From the NCBI GenBank assembly GCA_028288675.1, contig JAQBNG010000057.1:1-51954 (forward strand): 51,954 nt of DNA, read 5' to 3'. Source of the stretch: Flavisolibacter sp. (GTDB lineage: Bacteria; Bacteroidota; Bacteroidia; Chitinophagales; Chitinophagaceae). A model generated the notes under the pieces. That model had not been told where the DNA came from and searched no databases. It saw only the letters and a list, made by a program, of their open reading frames with translations. Shown piece by piece: positions 26,864 through 35,369 of this stretch. How positions within the stretch are numbered: the stretch's first letter is position 1; each line of letters begins with the position of its first letter. The translations under genes and the position numbers were made by a program.

Positions 26864-27956
26864 ATGACAATAGAATATTTGAAGGATATGAGGGACCGTT
26901 TGCTTGTCCTGAGGAGGTTTCTTTGACGTTGAGAACCGCCTTGATAAAATAAACAACGATAAACAATTGGCACTTTCCCCGGGCTTCTGGGATGATAACA
27001 ACCGCGCCACTTCCATCTTAAAAGAAACAAAACTTAATGAGTATTGGGTGAACCTATACAATGGCGTGGATGCGTCCATTGAAGATTTTGCCGTGCTATT
27101 TGAATTTTGGAAAGAAGGAGAAGGCACCGAAGAAGATGTGAAGGCCGCTTATGAAAAAGCCGTGCAAGCCATTGAAGAAGCCGAATTCAAAAGCACTCTT
27201 AATCAGCCTGAAGATGAACTAACGGCTGTTCTTCAAATCAATTCCGGGGCAGGTGGAACAGAAAGCCAGGACTGGGCGGAAATCATTGCCCGTATGTATC
27301 GCATGTATGGCGAAAAGCAAGGATGGAAAGTTGACATATTAGATTGGGTGGATGGCGATGGAGCAGGTATTAAAACGGCTACGATTCAGTTTGAAGGCGC
27401 ATTTGCGTACGGGTTTTTAAAAGCTGAAAGTGGTGTTCATCGCCTTGTCCGCATTTCTCCATTTGACTCAAATGCGCGTCGGCATACATCTTTCTGTTCC
27501 GTATTTGTTTATCCTTTGGTAGATGAAACCATCAACATCGAGATAAAACCAGCGGATGTAAAAATGGAAACATCCCGCAGCGGCGGTGCCGGTGGACAGA
27601 ATGTAAATAAAGTAGAGACAAAAGTTCAGTTAACACATATTCCTACCGGTATTGTGGTTGTTTGCCAGCAGGATCGGTCCCAGTTAGGCAACCGCCAAAT
27701 GGCCATGGAAATGTTACGAAGCAGGTTGTTTGAACTGGAACTCCGTAAGCGAAATGAAGCGAAAGATGCTGTGAACAGCAGCAAGAAAAAGATAGAATGG
27801 GGTTCACAAATACGCAGCTACGTTTTTCATCCTTATAAGATGATCAAAGACCATCGTACTGATTATGAAGTAGGCAATGTAGGCCCTGTGATGGATGGCG
27901 AGTTGGATGGTTTTATCAAAGCATATTTAATGATGGAAAAAGAGCAAGATGCTTAA
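26864..27956 (+). CDS. prfB: Peptide chain release factor 2, programmed +1 frameshift
   Basis: RF2 recognises UGA and UAA. The first 20 codons (from ATG 26864) end at an in-frame TGA (26924-26926) inside the classic shift site AGGAGG-TTT-CTT-TGA-C; translation moves +1 at CTT and continues GAC GTT GAG from 26925 to 27956, giving about 363 aa. The stop-recognition tripeptide SPF is in [14 protein letters not shown], and the catalytic GGQ is in [16 protein letters not shown]2 thereby limits its own synthesis. The internal Shine-Dalgarno AGGAGG (26912-26917) is notable in an organism that otherwise rarely uses such sites. Confidence 0.96.
26912..26927 (+). promoter_or_regulatory. Programmed +1 frameshift site of prfB
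   Basis: AGGAGG, a three-base spacer, then CTTTGAC. The internal Shine-Dalgarno and the slippery CTT before TGA match the known RF2 autoregulation signal. Low RF2 lets the ribosome pause at UGA and shift. Confidence 0.93.
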
Positions 27957-28131
27957 TTAAACCTTTCAAAAGAAGTAAAGTTTTGCAGCTATAGTGAATG
28001 TCTGGTTAGGTCTGGCAAAGCCGGCAAAGAGGAAGTCTTCGGTATATACCTTCGGCAACTTTTAGGCAAATGCAAAATGATAAGTGTAATAGTCCAGAAT
28101 AAAAATTTATACGAATCGAAAAAAATATTTT

Positions 28132-29775
28132 ATGAGTTTCGGTACATTTTCATATCCCATACCTGTTAACGAACCTATTCATTCTTATGCACCCGGTTCG
28201 GCAGAACGCAAAGCGTTAAGAGAAACTTTAGCACAATTAAAAAGTGAGATCATTAATGTACCAATGTACATCGGTGGAGATGAAATAAGAACGGGCAAAC
28301 TCACAGCTATAAATCCGCCGCACGAAAAAGCACACGTATTGGGTCATTATCATGAAGGTGATGAAAGCCATATACACCAGGCAATTGATTGTGCCCTGCA
28401 AGCAAAGGAAGCATGGGCAAACATGAATTGGGAGGATCGTGCAGGTATTTTTTTAAAGGCCGCTGATCTAATTTCTACCAAGTATCGCTTTCACATGAAC
28501 GGTACAACTATGCTTGGACAAAGCAAAAGCGTTTACCAGGCAGAGATAGATAGCGCTTGTGAGCTCATTGATTTCTTACGTTTCAACGTTCATTTTTTAA
28601 GTGAGATTTATAAGCAGCAGCCAATTAGCGTACCTGGTATGCACAACCGCATGGAGTGGCGTCCATTGGAAGGTTTTGTGTTAGCTATCACTCCATTTAA
28701 TTTTACGGCTATTGGTGGCAACCTCCCAACGAGTGCAGCCCTGTGTGGAAACGTTGTAGTATGGAAGCCGGCACATACACAGGTCTATTCAGCACAAATG
28801 TTTATGCGAATTTTAAAAGAAGCTGGTCTGCCTGATGGAGTTATTAATTTAATTTATGTTGATGGACCAACGTTAGGTAAAGTATGTTTTTCGCATCGGG
28901 ATTTTGCCGGTGTGCATTTCACCGGTTCAACAGGGGTTTTTAACCAGATGTGGAAGACCATCGGTGAAAATGTTGGAAGTTATAAAAGCTATCCTCGTAT
29001 TGTTGGCGAAACAGGAGGAAAGGATTTTGTTATTGCTCATAGTTCCGCCGACCCACAAGTGGTGGCTACTGCATTGCTTCGTGGTGCATTTGAATATCAG
29101 GGACAGAAATGTTCTGCAGCCAGCCGGGCTTACATTCCATCTAACATGGCTGATGAAGTAAAACAGTTGTTAGTTGACGGAGTGAATTCATTTAAAATAG
29201 GAAGCGTAGAAGATTTCGAAAATTTCATCAATGCTATTATTGATGAAAAAAGCTTTGACAAGATTGCAAAGTATATTGACGATGTAAAAACATCTGCCGA
29301 TGCAAGCATTTTAGTTGGTGGCAAGTATGATAAAACAGATGGTTACTTTATTCATCCAACCATTATTGAAGCAAAAGATCCAAAGTATGTAACCATGTGC
29401 GAAGAGATCTTTGGCCCTGTACTTACCATACATATTTATGACGCGGATAAATATGGAGAAACATTACATCTCGTAGATGAAACATCGCCTTATGCACTTA
29501 CTGGCGCTGTGATTTCCCGTGATCGTTTTGCTATCGAATTAGCAACAGAACGGTTGCGCCATGCTGCCGGTAATTTTTACATCAACGATAAACCTACAGG
29601 TGCAGTAGTTGGCCAACAACCTTTTGGTGGTGCAAGAGGCAGCGGCACCAACGATAAAGCTGGCTCCATGATAAATTTATACCGCTGGTTAAGTGCCCGT
29701 ACAATAAAAGAAACTTATGTTCCCGCAACAGATTACCGTTACGCTTTTATGCGGGGTGAGAGTGAAGGAATTTGA
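28132..29775 (+). CDS. pruA: 1-pyrroline-5-carboxylate dehydrogenase
   Basis: An aldehyde dehydrogenase of 547 aa that oxidises glutamate-gamma-semialdehyde (from proline) to glutamate with NAD. The general-base glutamate is in VGETGGKDFVIAH and the catalytic cysteine in YQGQKCSAASRAY, both in the P5CDH-specific context; the length matches the stand-alone P5CDH group 1. It is a single gene with a terminator; no proline dehydrogenase is encoded in the window. Confidence 0.95.
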   Translation: MSFGTFSYPIPVNEPIHSYAPGSAERKALRETLAQLKSEIINVPMYIGGDEIRTGKLTAINPPHEKAHVLGHYHEGDESHIHQAIDCALQAKEAWANMNWEDRAGIFLKAADLISTKYRFHMNGTTMLGQSKSVYQAEIDSACELIDFLRFNVHFLSEIYKQQPISVPGMHNRMEWRPLEGFVLAITPFNFTAIGGNLPTSAALCGNVVVWKPAHTQVYSAQMFMRILKEAGLPDGVINLIYVDGPTLGKVCFSHRDFAGVHFTGSTGVFNQMWKTIGENVGSYKSYPRIVGETGGKDFVIAHSSADPQVVATALLRGAFEYQGQKCSAASRAYIPSNMADEVKQLLVDGVNSFKIGSVEDFENFINAIIDEKSFDKIAKYIDDVKTSADASILVGGKYDKTDGYFIHPTIIEAKDPKYVTMCEEIFGPVLTIHIYDADKYGETLHLVDETSPYALTGAVISRDRFAIELATERLRHAAGNFYINDKPTGAVVGQQPFGGARGSGTNDKAGSMINLYRWLSARTIKETYVPATDYRYAFMRGESEGI

Positions 29776-29790
29776 AAAGAAAATCTTAAT

Positions 29791-29826
29791 AAAAGAGGCC
29801 GCTAAGTTTGCGGCCTCTTTTTTGTT
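29791..29826 (+). terminator. Intrinsic terminator of pruA
   Basis: AAAGAGGCCGC (29792-29802) pairs with GCGGCCTCTTT (29810-29820) and T-runs follow. It lies 16 bases after the stop. Confidence 0.9.
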
Positions 29827-29849
29827 TTTTCATTTACAAATTCTAACAT

Positions 29850-30434
29850 ATGAAAAAGATCAGCTTTATTTTATCAGTTATTTTAATTGGTTATGCATCT
29901 AATGCCCAGGTGATGCATTTTGGTTTGAAAGGTGGCTTAAACATGGCTTCACTCGCCAATAACGAAAACAATAGTATTGACAACCGCATCGCTTATCATG
30001 CAGGTTTATTCGCTAACATTCCTGTGAGTCCACAAATCGCTATTCAGCCGGAAGCTGTTTATTCCAGCCAGGGTGCAAAGTATCCTTTTGGCAACGAAAA
30101 GCTTAATCTCAACCTGAACTATGTAAATATTCCAGTAATGGTTCAGGCAATGGTAGGGAAAGGATTTTACGGAGAAGCCGGCCCGCAATTAGGGTTTTTG
30201 ACAAGTGTTTCCGATAAAATAAATGATACAGAATTAGGTGCAGTTGAAAAAGACGACTTTAAATCAACAGATATCTCTCTTGGTGTTGGATTAGGATTTA
30301 AAGGAGCGTCTGGCTTTGGTATAAACACTCGATACAATTTTGGTCTGACAAATATTAATAATGCCGGAACAGCCAACATAAAAAACAATGTACTCCAGGT
30401 AGGACTGACGTTTCAACTTGGTGGTTCGAGATAA
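29850..30434 (+). CDS. Small outer-membrane beta-barrel protein (PorT/OMP_b-brl_2 type), paralog 1
   Basis: A 194-aa exported protein with signal peptide ending NAQ (residue 19) and eight predicted amphipathic strands. FGLKGGLNMASL, AYHAGLFANIPVSPQIAIQPEAVYSSQGAKY, LNYVNIPVMVQAM and FYGEAGPQLGFL are the shared blocks of the PorT-like family. It is the first of three tandem paralogs; each has its own terminator. Function unknown. Confidence 0.85.
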   Translation: MKKISFILSVILIGYASNAQVMHFGLKGGLNMASLANNENNSIDNRIAYHAGLFANIPVSPQIAIQPEAVYSSQGAKYPFGNEKLNLNLNYVNIPVMVQAMVGKGFYGEAGPQLGFLTSVSDKINDTELGAVEKDDFKSTDISLGVGLGFKGASGFGINTRYNFGLTNINNAGTANIKNNVLQVGLTFQLGGSR

Positions 30435-30463
30435 ATGTTTGTGTTAACAAGTATAAATGGAAC

Positions 30464-30490
30464 GGCCGCAGCATTTGCGGCCTTTTTTTT
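30464..30490 (+). terminator. Intrinsic terminator of barrel paralog 1
   Basis: GGCCGCA (30464-30470) pairs with TGCGGCC (30476-30482) and eight T follow. Confidence 0.92.
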
Positions 30491-30512
30491 GCATAATGGC
30501 TTAAAAAAAATT

Positions 30513-31088
30513 ATGAGGAAGACTTCTTTATTTGCATCTGCGCTATTTCTTTGCTTAGCACTTTCTGCACAGGATGCAAAATTTGGATTAAAGGGCGGTA
30601 TCAACTTCGCTACTATTACAAACACAGATGGTGATTTAAAAACCGGATTTCATTTTGGCGGTTTGGCTCATATCCATGTTACTCCGGCATTTTCGTTGCA
30701 ACCCGAAATCATGTATTCAACTCAGGGTGTACAATATGGTTCCGATGTAAAAACGCTTTTGAATTACATCAACATACCTGTGCTGTTACAATACAATTTC
30801 GATAACGGTTTTCGTTTACAGGGAGGTCCACAACTTGGAATAATGGTTGAAGCCAAAAACAAAGCGGGAAATACAGAAGGGGATGTTTCAGACAATTATA
30901 AGTCTATTGATTTCTCCATTCCACTTGGATTTAGTTACCTCGGCTATTCTGGCTTTGGAGCTGATGCACGATATAATATCGGTGTAACTAATGTTGTAGA
31001 GAATAGCACTGTGAACTATCGCAATAGTGTAATTCAATTAGGCGTATTTTATTTATTTGATCATAAGCATAAAGCACGATCTAAATAA
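30513..31088 (+). CDS. Small outer-membrane beta-barrel protein, paralog 2
   Basis: A 191-aa member of the same PorT-like family: signal peptide ending LSAQ (residue 18), then AKFGLKGGINFATI, FSLQPEIMYSTQGVQYG, LNYINIPVLLQYNF and LQGGPQLGIMVEA. The open frame extends upstream through the terminator of paralog 1, so the start at 30513 directly after it is correct. It lacks an obvious hairpin at its end. Function unknown. Confidence 0.85.
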   Translation: MRKTSLFASALFLCLALSAQDAKFGLKGGINFATITNTDGDLKTGFHFGGLAHIHVTPAFSLQPEIMYSTQGVQYGSDVKTLLNYINIPVLLQYNFDNGFRLQGGPQLGIMVEAKNKAGNTEGDVSDNYKSIDFSIPLGFSYLGYSGFGADARYNIGVTNVVENSTVNYRNSVIQLGVFYLFDHKHKARSK

Positions 31089-31173
31089 GCTTAGCACTTA
31101 GAATCAACAAATTCCCCATTTTTGTCGGCCCTGTATTTGTACAAATGGTGGAAACCACAAATTTTTATAACGT

Positions 31174-31842
31174 ATGAAAAAGATCAGTTTAATCGTTTTA
31201 ACCCTATGTGTGAGTACGGCATTATTCGCTCAGGAAACCAAACCGCAGTTAGTAACACCAATGGCAGTAAAGACTCGTTTTGGAATTAGAGCCGGTGCCA
31301 ACCTCGCCAATGTTAGGTTGAATGAGTTTAAGCCTACCGAACCTGATGTAAATCAGAAAACCTCCTTTCATGTTGGCGCTTTTGTAAACATACCTATTAG
31401 CCCAATGTTTCGGTTTCAGCCAGAGGTAGAATATAGCGGACAAGGAAGTAAAGTATCAAAGTATAGACTTACTGACCGGGCAACTACTGCAGCCTACGAA
31501 CAGGACCTGTCTTATGTTAATGTCCCTTTAATGCTCCAGTATATGACAAAAAGCGGGGTGATGATTGAAGCAGGACCTCAGCCGGGATGGTTATTAAATG
31601 CCAGCCAGGATGGTCCCGGCGACACTGACACCGATAACCACACCTACTTCGATAAGTTTAATTTATCAATTGGAGCAGGGTTAGGTTATTTATCAAGAAT
31701 CGGTTTAGGTATCAATGCCCGTTACAATTTTGGACTTACTAATACTCTTGAAGATGACAATGGAACTTCTAACAACGGCCCGGAAGTAAAAAACCAGGTT
31801 TTTCAAATTGGACTTGTTTATCAATTCGGCGCAGGTAAATAA
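31174..31842 (+). CDS. Small outer-membrane beta-barrel protein, paralog 3
   Basis: A 222-aa third paralog with signal peptide ending LFAQ (residue 20), FGIRAGANLANV, FRFQPEVEYSGQGSK, LSYVNVPLMLQYM and IEAGPQPGWLL. It is longer than the other two mainly in the linker regions and loops (VNQKT, GDTDTDNHTYF). The order of blocks shows that the three genes arose by duplication. Confidence 0.85.
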   Translation: MKKISLIVLTLCVSTALFAQETKPQLVTPMAVKTRFGIRAGANLANVRLNEFKPTEPDVNQKTSFHVGAFVNIPISPMFRFQPEVEYSGQGSKVSKYRLTDRATTAAYEQDLSYVNVPLMLQYMTKSGVMIEAGPQPGWLLNASQDGPGDTDTDNHTYFDKFNLSIGAGLGYLSRIGLGINARYNFGLTNTLEDDNGTSNNGPEVKNQVFQIGLVYQFGAGK

Positions 31843-31851
31843 AATTACTTT

Positions 31852-31892
31852 ACAAAATAAAAAGCCCTGCAATGCAGGGCTTTTTATTTTGT
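31852..31892. terminator. Bidirectional terminator between barrel paralog 3 and pyrR
   Basis: A perfect 19-bp inverted repeat (31852-31870 with 31874-31892), core AAGCCCTGC/GCAGGGCTT with a three-base AAT loop and A/T tracts on both sides. Confidence 0.93.
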
Positions 31893-31951
31893 GTAAATCA
31901 TTCAACAAATTGGTAAAAGCAGAATCTCTATTTTTATTGAAATTTCCAGTT

Positions 31952-32473
31952 TTGAAGAGTATTATCACTGCAGAACAGATTAGTATAACATTAAAACGTT
32001 TAGCTCACCAGGTGCTTGAAAATCATGTGCATCTCAGCAACACAGTTCTTATTGGGTTACAACCACGGGGTATTTATTTATCTGATAGAATTGTAAAAGA
32101 AGTAAGGGCTGTGAATGATTTAATTAAAGTTGAATATGGAAAGCTGGACATTACTTTTTATCGTGATGATGTACGCAAGGAGCTGCATGTGCCTAACCAA
32201 ACCGACATCAGCTTTTCTATTGAAGACAAAAATGTTGTATTAATAGATGATGTTTTATATACCGGTCGTACCATACGTGCAGCTCTTGATGCCTTAATGG
32301 ATTTTGGCAGGCCGTCAAAGGTAGAACTGATGGTTTTAATTGACAGAAGATACAGCAGGCAATTACCCATACAACCTGATTACACAGGCAAATCAATTGA
32401 CTCCATTATTACCCAAAAAGTAAAAGTATTATGGCAGGAAAAAGTTGGCAAAGACGAAGTGGTGCTGATCTGA
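31952..32473 (+). CDS. pyrR: PyrR-like phosphoribosyltransferase
   Basis: A type I PRTase of the PyrR group (about 173 aa), a bifunctional pyrimidine-operon regulator/uracil phosphoribosyltransferase. The PRPP motif VVLIDDVLYTGRTIRAALDAL and the GLQPRGIYLSDRI and LIDRRYSRQLPIQPDYTGK segments are diagnostic. No ATG is in position: the open frame begins inside the preceding gene, and the family alignment MKSIITAEQISITLKRLAHQVLENH points to a TTG start at 31952. Regulation through RNA binding, as in Bacillus, is not shown in Bacteroidota. Confidence 0.85.
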   Translation: MKSIITAEQISITLKRLAHQVLENHVHLSNTVLIGLQPRGIYLSDRIVKEVRAVNDLIKVEYGKLDITFYRDDVRKELHVPNQTDISFSIEDKNVVLIDDVLYTGRTIRAALDALMDFGRPSKVELMVLIDRRYSRQLPIQPDYTGKSIDSIITQKVKVLWQEKVGKDEVVLI

Positions 32474-32607
32474 GAAGTTTTTTTAAAGAGAAAGAAAACG
32501 AGAAACAGAAGTTTTCGGTGGCTAATTTCTTTTTATGCATTTAACTCTATCTACTCATGTTCTCTGCACTTTATTTGCCAAATAGCGATAAGAACCTTGA
32601 AGAGTGA

Positions 32608-32644
32608 TTATTTTATTCTCTTCCACCGGAAGAAAATAAAATAA
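32608..32644. repeat. Near-perfect 17-bp hairpin in the pyrR-murQ gap
   Basis: Left arm 32608-32624, right arm 32628-32644, one mismatch, core CTTCC/GGAAG, loop ACC. Neither side has a T-run, so it is not a clear terminator. Nothing else is seen in the 291-base gap. Confidence 0.6.
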
Positions 32645-32764
32645 CAAATTAAAATTTCAACAAAAGCCTGATAGTAGTACACCCGTTTAGTTCAAAAAAG
32701 AAGAACATTAAGTAAGTAGATGAGCATCGCCTAAACGCCAATTTTAAAACCTTAAAAGAATTTC

Positions 32765-33589
32765 ATGGATTCATTTATAAGAATAACCGAGCAATCAAGC
32801 AGCTACAGGCATTTAGAAAAAATGTCAATTGGAGAGATTCTTACCAGTATCAATAACGAGGATAAAACAGTTGCTGACGCTATTGAAAGAGCGATACCGC
32901 AAATACAGGAATTGGTAGGCGCCATCACCGATAAAATGCTGGCCGGAGGACGATTGTTTTACATAGGCGCCGGTACAAGCGGGCGGTTAGCTGTTGTGGA
33001 TGCAAGTGAATGCCCGCCAACTTATGGTGTGCCTTATGGGCTGGTAGTAGCAATTATTGCCGGTGGCGAACAAGCTATAACCAAGGCAGTTGAAAATGCC
33101 GAGGACGATGCGATGCAGGGTTGGGCTGACCTGGAAAAACATAGCATAAATGATAAGGATGTAGTAATTGGAATAGCAGCCAGCGGTACCACTCCCTACG
33201 TTATTGGAGCGTTGGAGGAAGCGAAAAAAAGAGATATCATCACAGGAAGTATCACAAATAACCCCGGGTCCCCCTTAGCAACTATCGCAGATTTTCCAAT
33301 TGCCGTTGAAGTTGGGCCTGAGTTTGTAACGGGCAGCACTCGCATGAAAAGCGGCACTTCGCAGAAACTTATTTTAAATATGATCTCTACAACTGTAATG
33401 ATACAGTTAGGAAGAGTAGAGGATAATAAGATGGTGAATATGCAACTCACTAATGAAAAACTAATTGACCGTGGCACGAAAATGATTATGGATAAAATTA
33501 GTTTGAACGATTACGATCAAGCAAAAGATTTGCTTTTAAAATATAGAAGCGTGAAAAAAGCAGTTGATAATTACAACAATAAAATCTGA
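32765..33589 (+). CDS. murQ: N-acetylmuramic acid 6-phosphate etherase
   Basis: A 274-aa SIS-domain lyase that cleaves the lactyl ether of MurNAc-6-phosphate to give GlcNAc-6-phosphate in peptidoglycan recycling. The signature GAGTSGRLAVVDASECPPTYG (about 73-93, with the catalytic Glu) and GIAASGTTPYVIGAL are intact, as is TGSTRMKSGTSQKLILN. The preceding gap contains an AT-rich hairpin but no partner gene. The following gene starts 85 bases later. Confidence 0.95.
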   Translation: MDSFIRITEQSSSYRHLEKMSIGEILTSINNEDKTVADAIERAIPQIQELVGAITDKMLAGGRLFYIGAGTSGRLAVVDASECPPTYGVPYGLVVAIIAGGEQAITKAVENAEDDAMQGWADLEKHSINDKDVVIGIAASGTTPYVIGALEEAKKRDIITGSITNNPGSPLATIADFPIAVEVGPEFVTGSTRMKSGTSQKLILNMISTTVMIQLGRVEDNKMVNMQLTNEKLIDRGTKMIMDKISLNDYDQAKDLLLKYRSVKKAVDNYNNKI

Positions 33590-33674
33590 TATAAAATAGA
33601 GAAGACGTTGCCTGTAAAAACAACCATCAAATTTAAAAGCTCTAAGCTCTCCGGCAAACCAGGGAGTTGGGTGT

Positions 33675-34241
33675 ATGCATAATATAGAACCATATTACAA
33701 CTGGCGGCACATTTATGTGAGTGAAGAAGATGAGCGTTCGCCGTTTTATAACAGGCAATATTCCGAGTTTGAATTTACCGCTTCGGTTTATAATTATTAT
33801 ATACATCCCCAATGGGATGACTTTGGAAGCCGTACACTTTACCTGAAAGTGCTACAGGCCGACTATGATGAGAAATATGTAGTAATTGAATTATTAGGTG
33901 AGTGGAATGACGCCATCGAAAATGACATCATGGAATTGAAGCGGGAAGTTGTTGACAAGTTTATGCTGGACGGCATTTTTAAATTTATTTTAATTACTGA
34001 AAATGTGCTCAACTTCCATAGCGGCGATAAAGATTATTACCAGGAATGGTTTGAAGAAGTTACCGATGAAGCTGGTTGGATAGTGAGTCTTAATATGCCC
34101 CAGGCAACGCAGCATGATTTTAAAAAAGCAAAGCTCAATTACTATATAGAACTAATGGAGATAAATAACTGGCGCATTTATAATCCATACCACCTGTTTA
34201 AAAAAATTGATGAAGAGTTGAATCATAGGATTGCTTTGTAG
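33675..34241 (+). CDS. Conserved-looking hypothetical protein, 188 aa
   Basis: A soluble acidic protein rich in Tyr, Asp, Glu and Trp with no signal or membrane segment. It begins MHNIEPYYNWRHIYVSEEDERSPFYNRQYSEF and has a mixed alpha/beta look, e.g. YVVIELLGEWNDAIENDIM and IFKFILITENVLNFHSGD. I do not recognise the family. It sits 81 bases before sdhC, but a distinct promoter-like element between them argues for separate transcription. Confidence 0.75.
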   Translation: MHNIEPYYNWRHIYVSEEDERSPFYNRQYSEFEFTASVYNYYIHPQWDDFGSRTLYLKVLQADYDEKYVVIELLGEWNDAIENDIMELKREVVDKFMLDGIFKFILITENVLNFHSGDKDYYQEWFEEVTDEAGWIVSLNMPQATQHDFKKAKLNYYIELMEINNWRIYNPYHLFKKIDEELNHRIAL

Positions 34242-34285
34242 GTTTTCTAATTTGACTTTGTTATAAAATTTTAACAATCCACACT

Positions 34286-34293
34286 TACATTTG
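34286..34293 (+). promoter_or_regulatory. Possible -7 element upstream of sdhC
   Basis: TACATTTG matches the Bacteroidota TAnnTTTG box 28 bases before the sdhC ATG. A TTTG is found 25 bases upstream, which is a little too far for the usual -33 element. Confidence 0.35.
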
Positions 34294-34321
34294 CCCCACA
34301 CAAAAATTTGGCATCCCACTT

Positions 34322-35035
34322 ATGAAATGGTCCCAATTCTTTACCTCGGCAGTTGGCAGAAAGTTCGTAATGGCGCTAACGGGAATTTTCCTGGTAACTT
34401 TTTTAATTGTTCATGTTGGACTCAACTCCTGCATTTTTGCCGACTGGGTGGATACCACTGACAACGGCGAAATGTTTAATAAAGCCGCCCACTTTATGGG
34501 GTCGACTATCATCACCAGAATATTGGAAGCTGTTTTATTTATTGGATTTATCATTCATATTATCCAGGGTTATGTTATTGAAGCTAAGAACCGGGCCCGT
34601 CGCGGACAAGGCTATAATATAGAGTTAGGCAGCCGGGGAAGTACCTGGATGAGCCGCAGTATGGCCCTGTTAGGTACGCTCATTTTTATGTTCCTCATCT
34701 TACACATCTCCAAATTCTGGTGGGCATCAAGAGTATCACAGGATTTAGCCCAGGTGAGTTATGATGGCGGAAGAACGGAGATGCATAACCTCTTTTTAAG
34801 AATGTATGATGTGTTTCAAAATCCCGTTCTTGTTATCATTTATATCATCAGTGTGATAGTTTTAGGCTTTCATTTATGGCATGGCTTCCACAGTGCTTTT
34901 AGAAGCATGGGAGTACACAACAAAAAATATTTAAGCTTGTTAAAAGGATTAGGATACGGGTTTACAATTATAGTGTGTGTGATGTTTATTCTGATGCCGG
35001 TTAGTATGTATTTAGATTGGGTAAATCCGAACTAA
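34322..35035 (+). CDS. sdhC: Succinate dehydrogenase/fumarate reductase cytochrome b subunit
   Basis: A 237-aa inner-membrane diheme anchor of the fused type (five helices, no separate SdhD), typical of Bacteroidota and epsilonproteobacterial complexes. Helices lie at about 14-31, 57-80, 110-130, 159-180 and 205-226; heme-ligand histidines are placed as in the family (HVGL near 32, FIIHIIQGY near 78, LILHIS near 124, FHLWHGFHSAF near 183). It is followed by sdhA after 334 bases and sdhB. Confidence 0.93.
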   Translation: MKWSQFFTSAVGRKFVMALTGIFLVTFLIVHVGLNSCIFADWVDTTDNGEMFNKAAHFMGSTIITRILEAVLFIGFIIHIIQGYVIEAKNRARRGQGYNIELGSRGSTWMSRSMALLGTLIFMFLILHISKFWWASRVSQDLAQVSYDGGRTEMHNLFLRMYDVFQNPVLVIIYIISVIVLGFHLWHGFHSAFRSMGVHNKKYLSLLKGLGYGFTIIVCVMFILMPVSMYLDWVNPN

Positions 35036-35369
35036 ACAACTAAATATCGAATAAAGGAACAAGGAACCGATGAATGAAGAAGTGAATACAAAACAGGCAA
35101 TTGGATGAACGTAGATAAAGGTTCCGGCATGACCTCGTTAACGGTGAATTTGCAAAGCAGAATAGAAATACAGAATGTACAAGAGTGGTTCTAATCTTTT
35201 CTTTCACTGAAAGAAAAAGATTAGAACAAATCAAAGATTGCAGGAGACGCTTCATAGCAGCACTTTTGCTAGGTACAAAAATGATTCAATATAGGGGACG
35301 TTTGAATAATGAAATGAATGATAGAATTTAAGAACCCGAAATTCTAAACCTGAAACTCGAAATTAATTT
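35036..35369. other. sdhC-sdhA intergenic region
   Basis: 334 bases without a gene. The central part (35171-35281) is a copy of the dispersed repeat with an internal hairpin. The rest has no recognised signal except A/T-rich sequence before sdhA. Such a long gap inside an sdh operon is unusual and might separate transcripts. Confidence 0.7.
35171..35281 (-). repeat. Dispersed TCGCACTCTTGTAC repeat, copy 3, with internal hairpin
   Basis: On the minus strand it begins TTTTTGTACCTAGCAAAAGTGC, continues GCTATGAAGC and ends CCACTCTTGTACATTCTG (35171-35188). Both ends match copy 6. Between them is a palindrome (GTTCTAATCTTTTCTTT, 35188-35204, pairing with 35210-35227 with one bulged A) that replaces the GCGTCG part of other copies. 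Confidence 0.65.

Noticed and set aside
27983-28080. Possible terminator or small RNA between prfB and pruA
   Set aside because: Only a short GGTATATACC palindrome and scattered CTTCGG pairs are present; no stable stem with a T-run.
31808-31951. N-terminal extension of pyrR
   Set aside because: It would start inside the preceding barrel gene and be translated through a perfect terminator hairpin; the family homology begins at the TTG at 31952.
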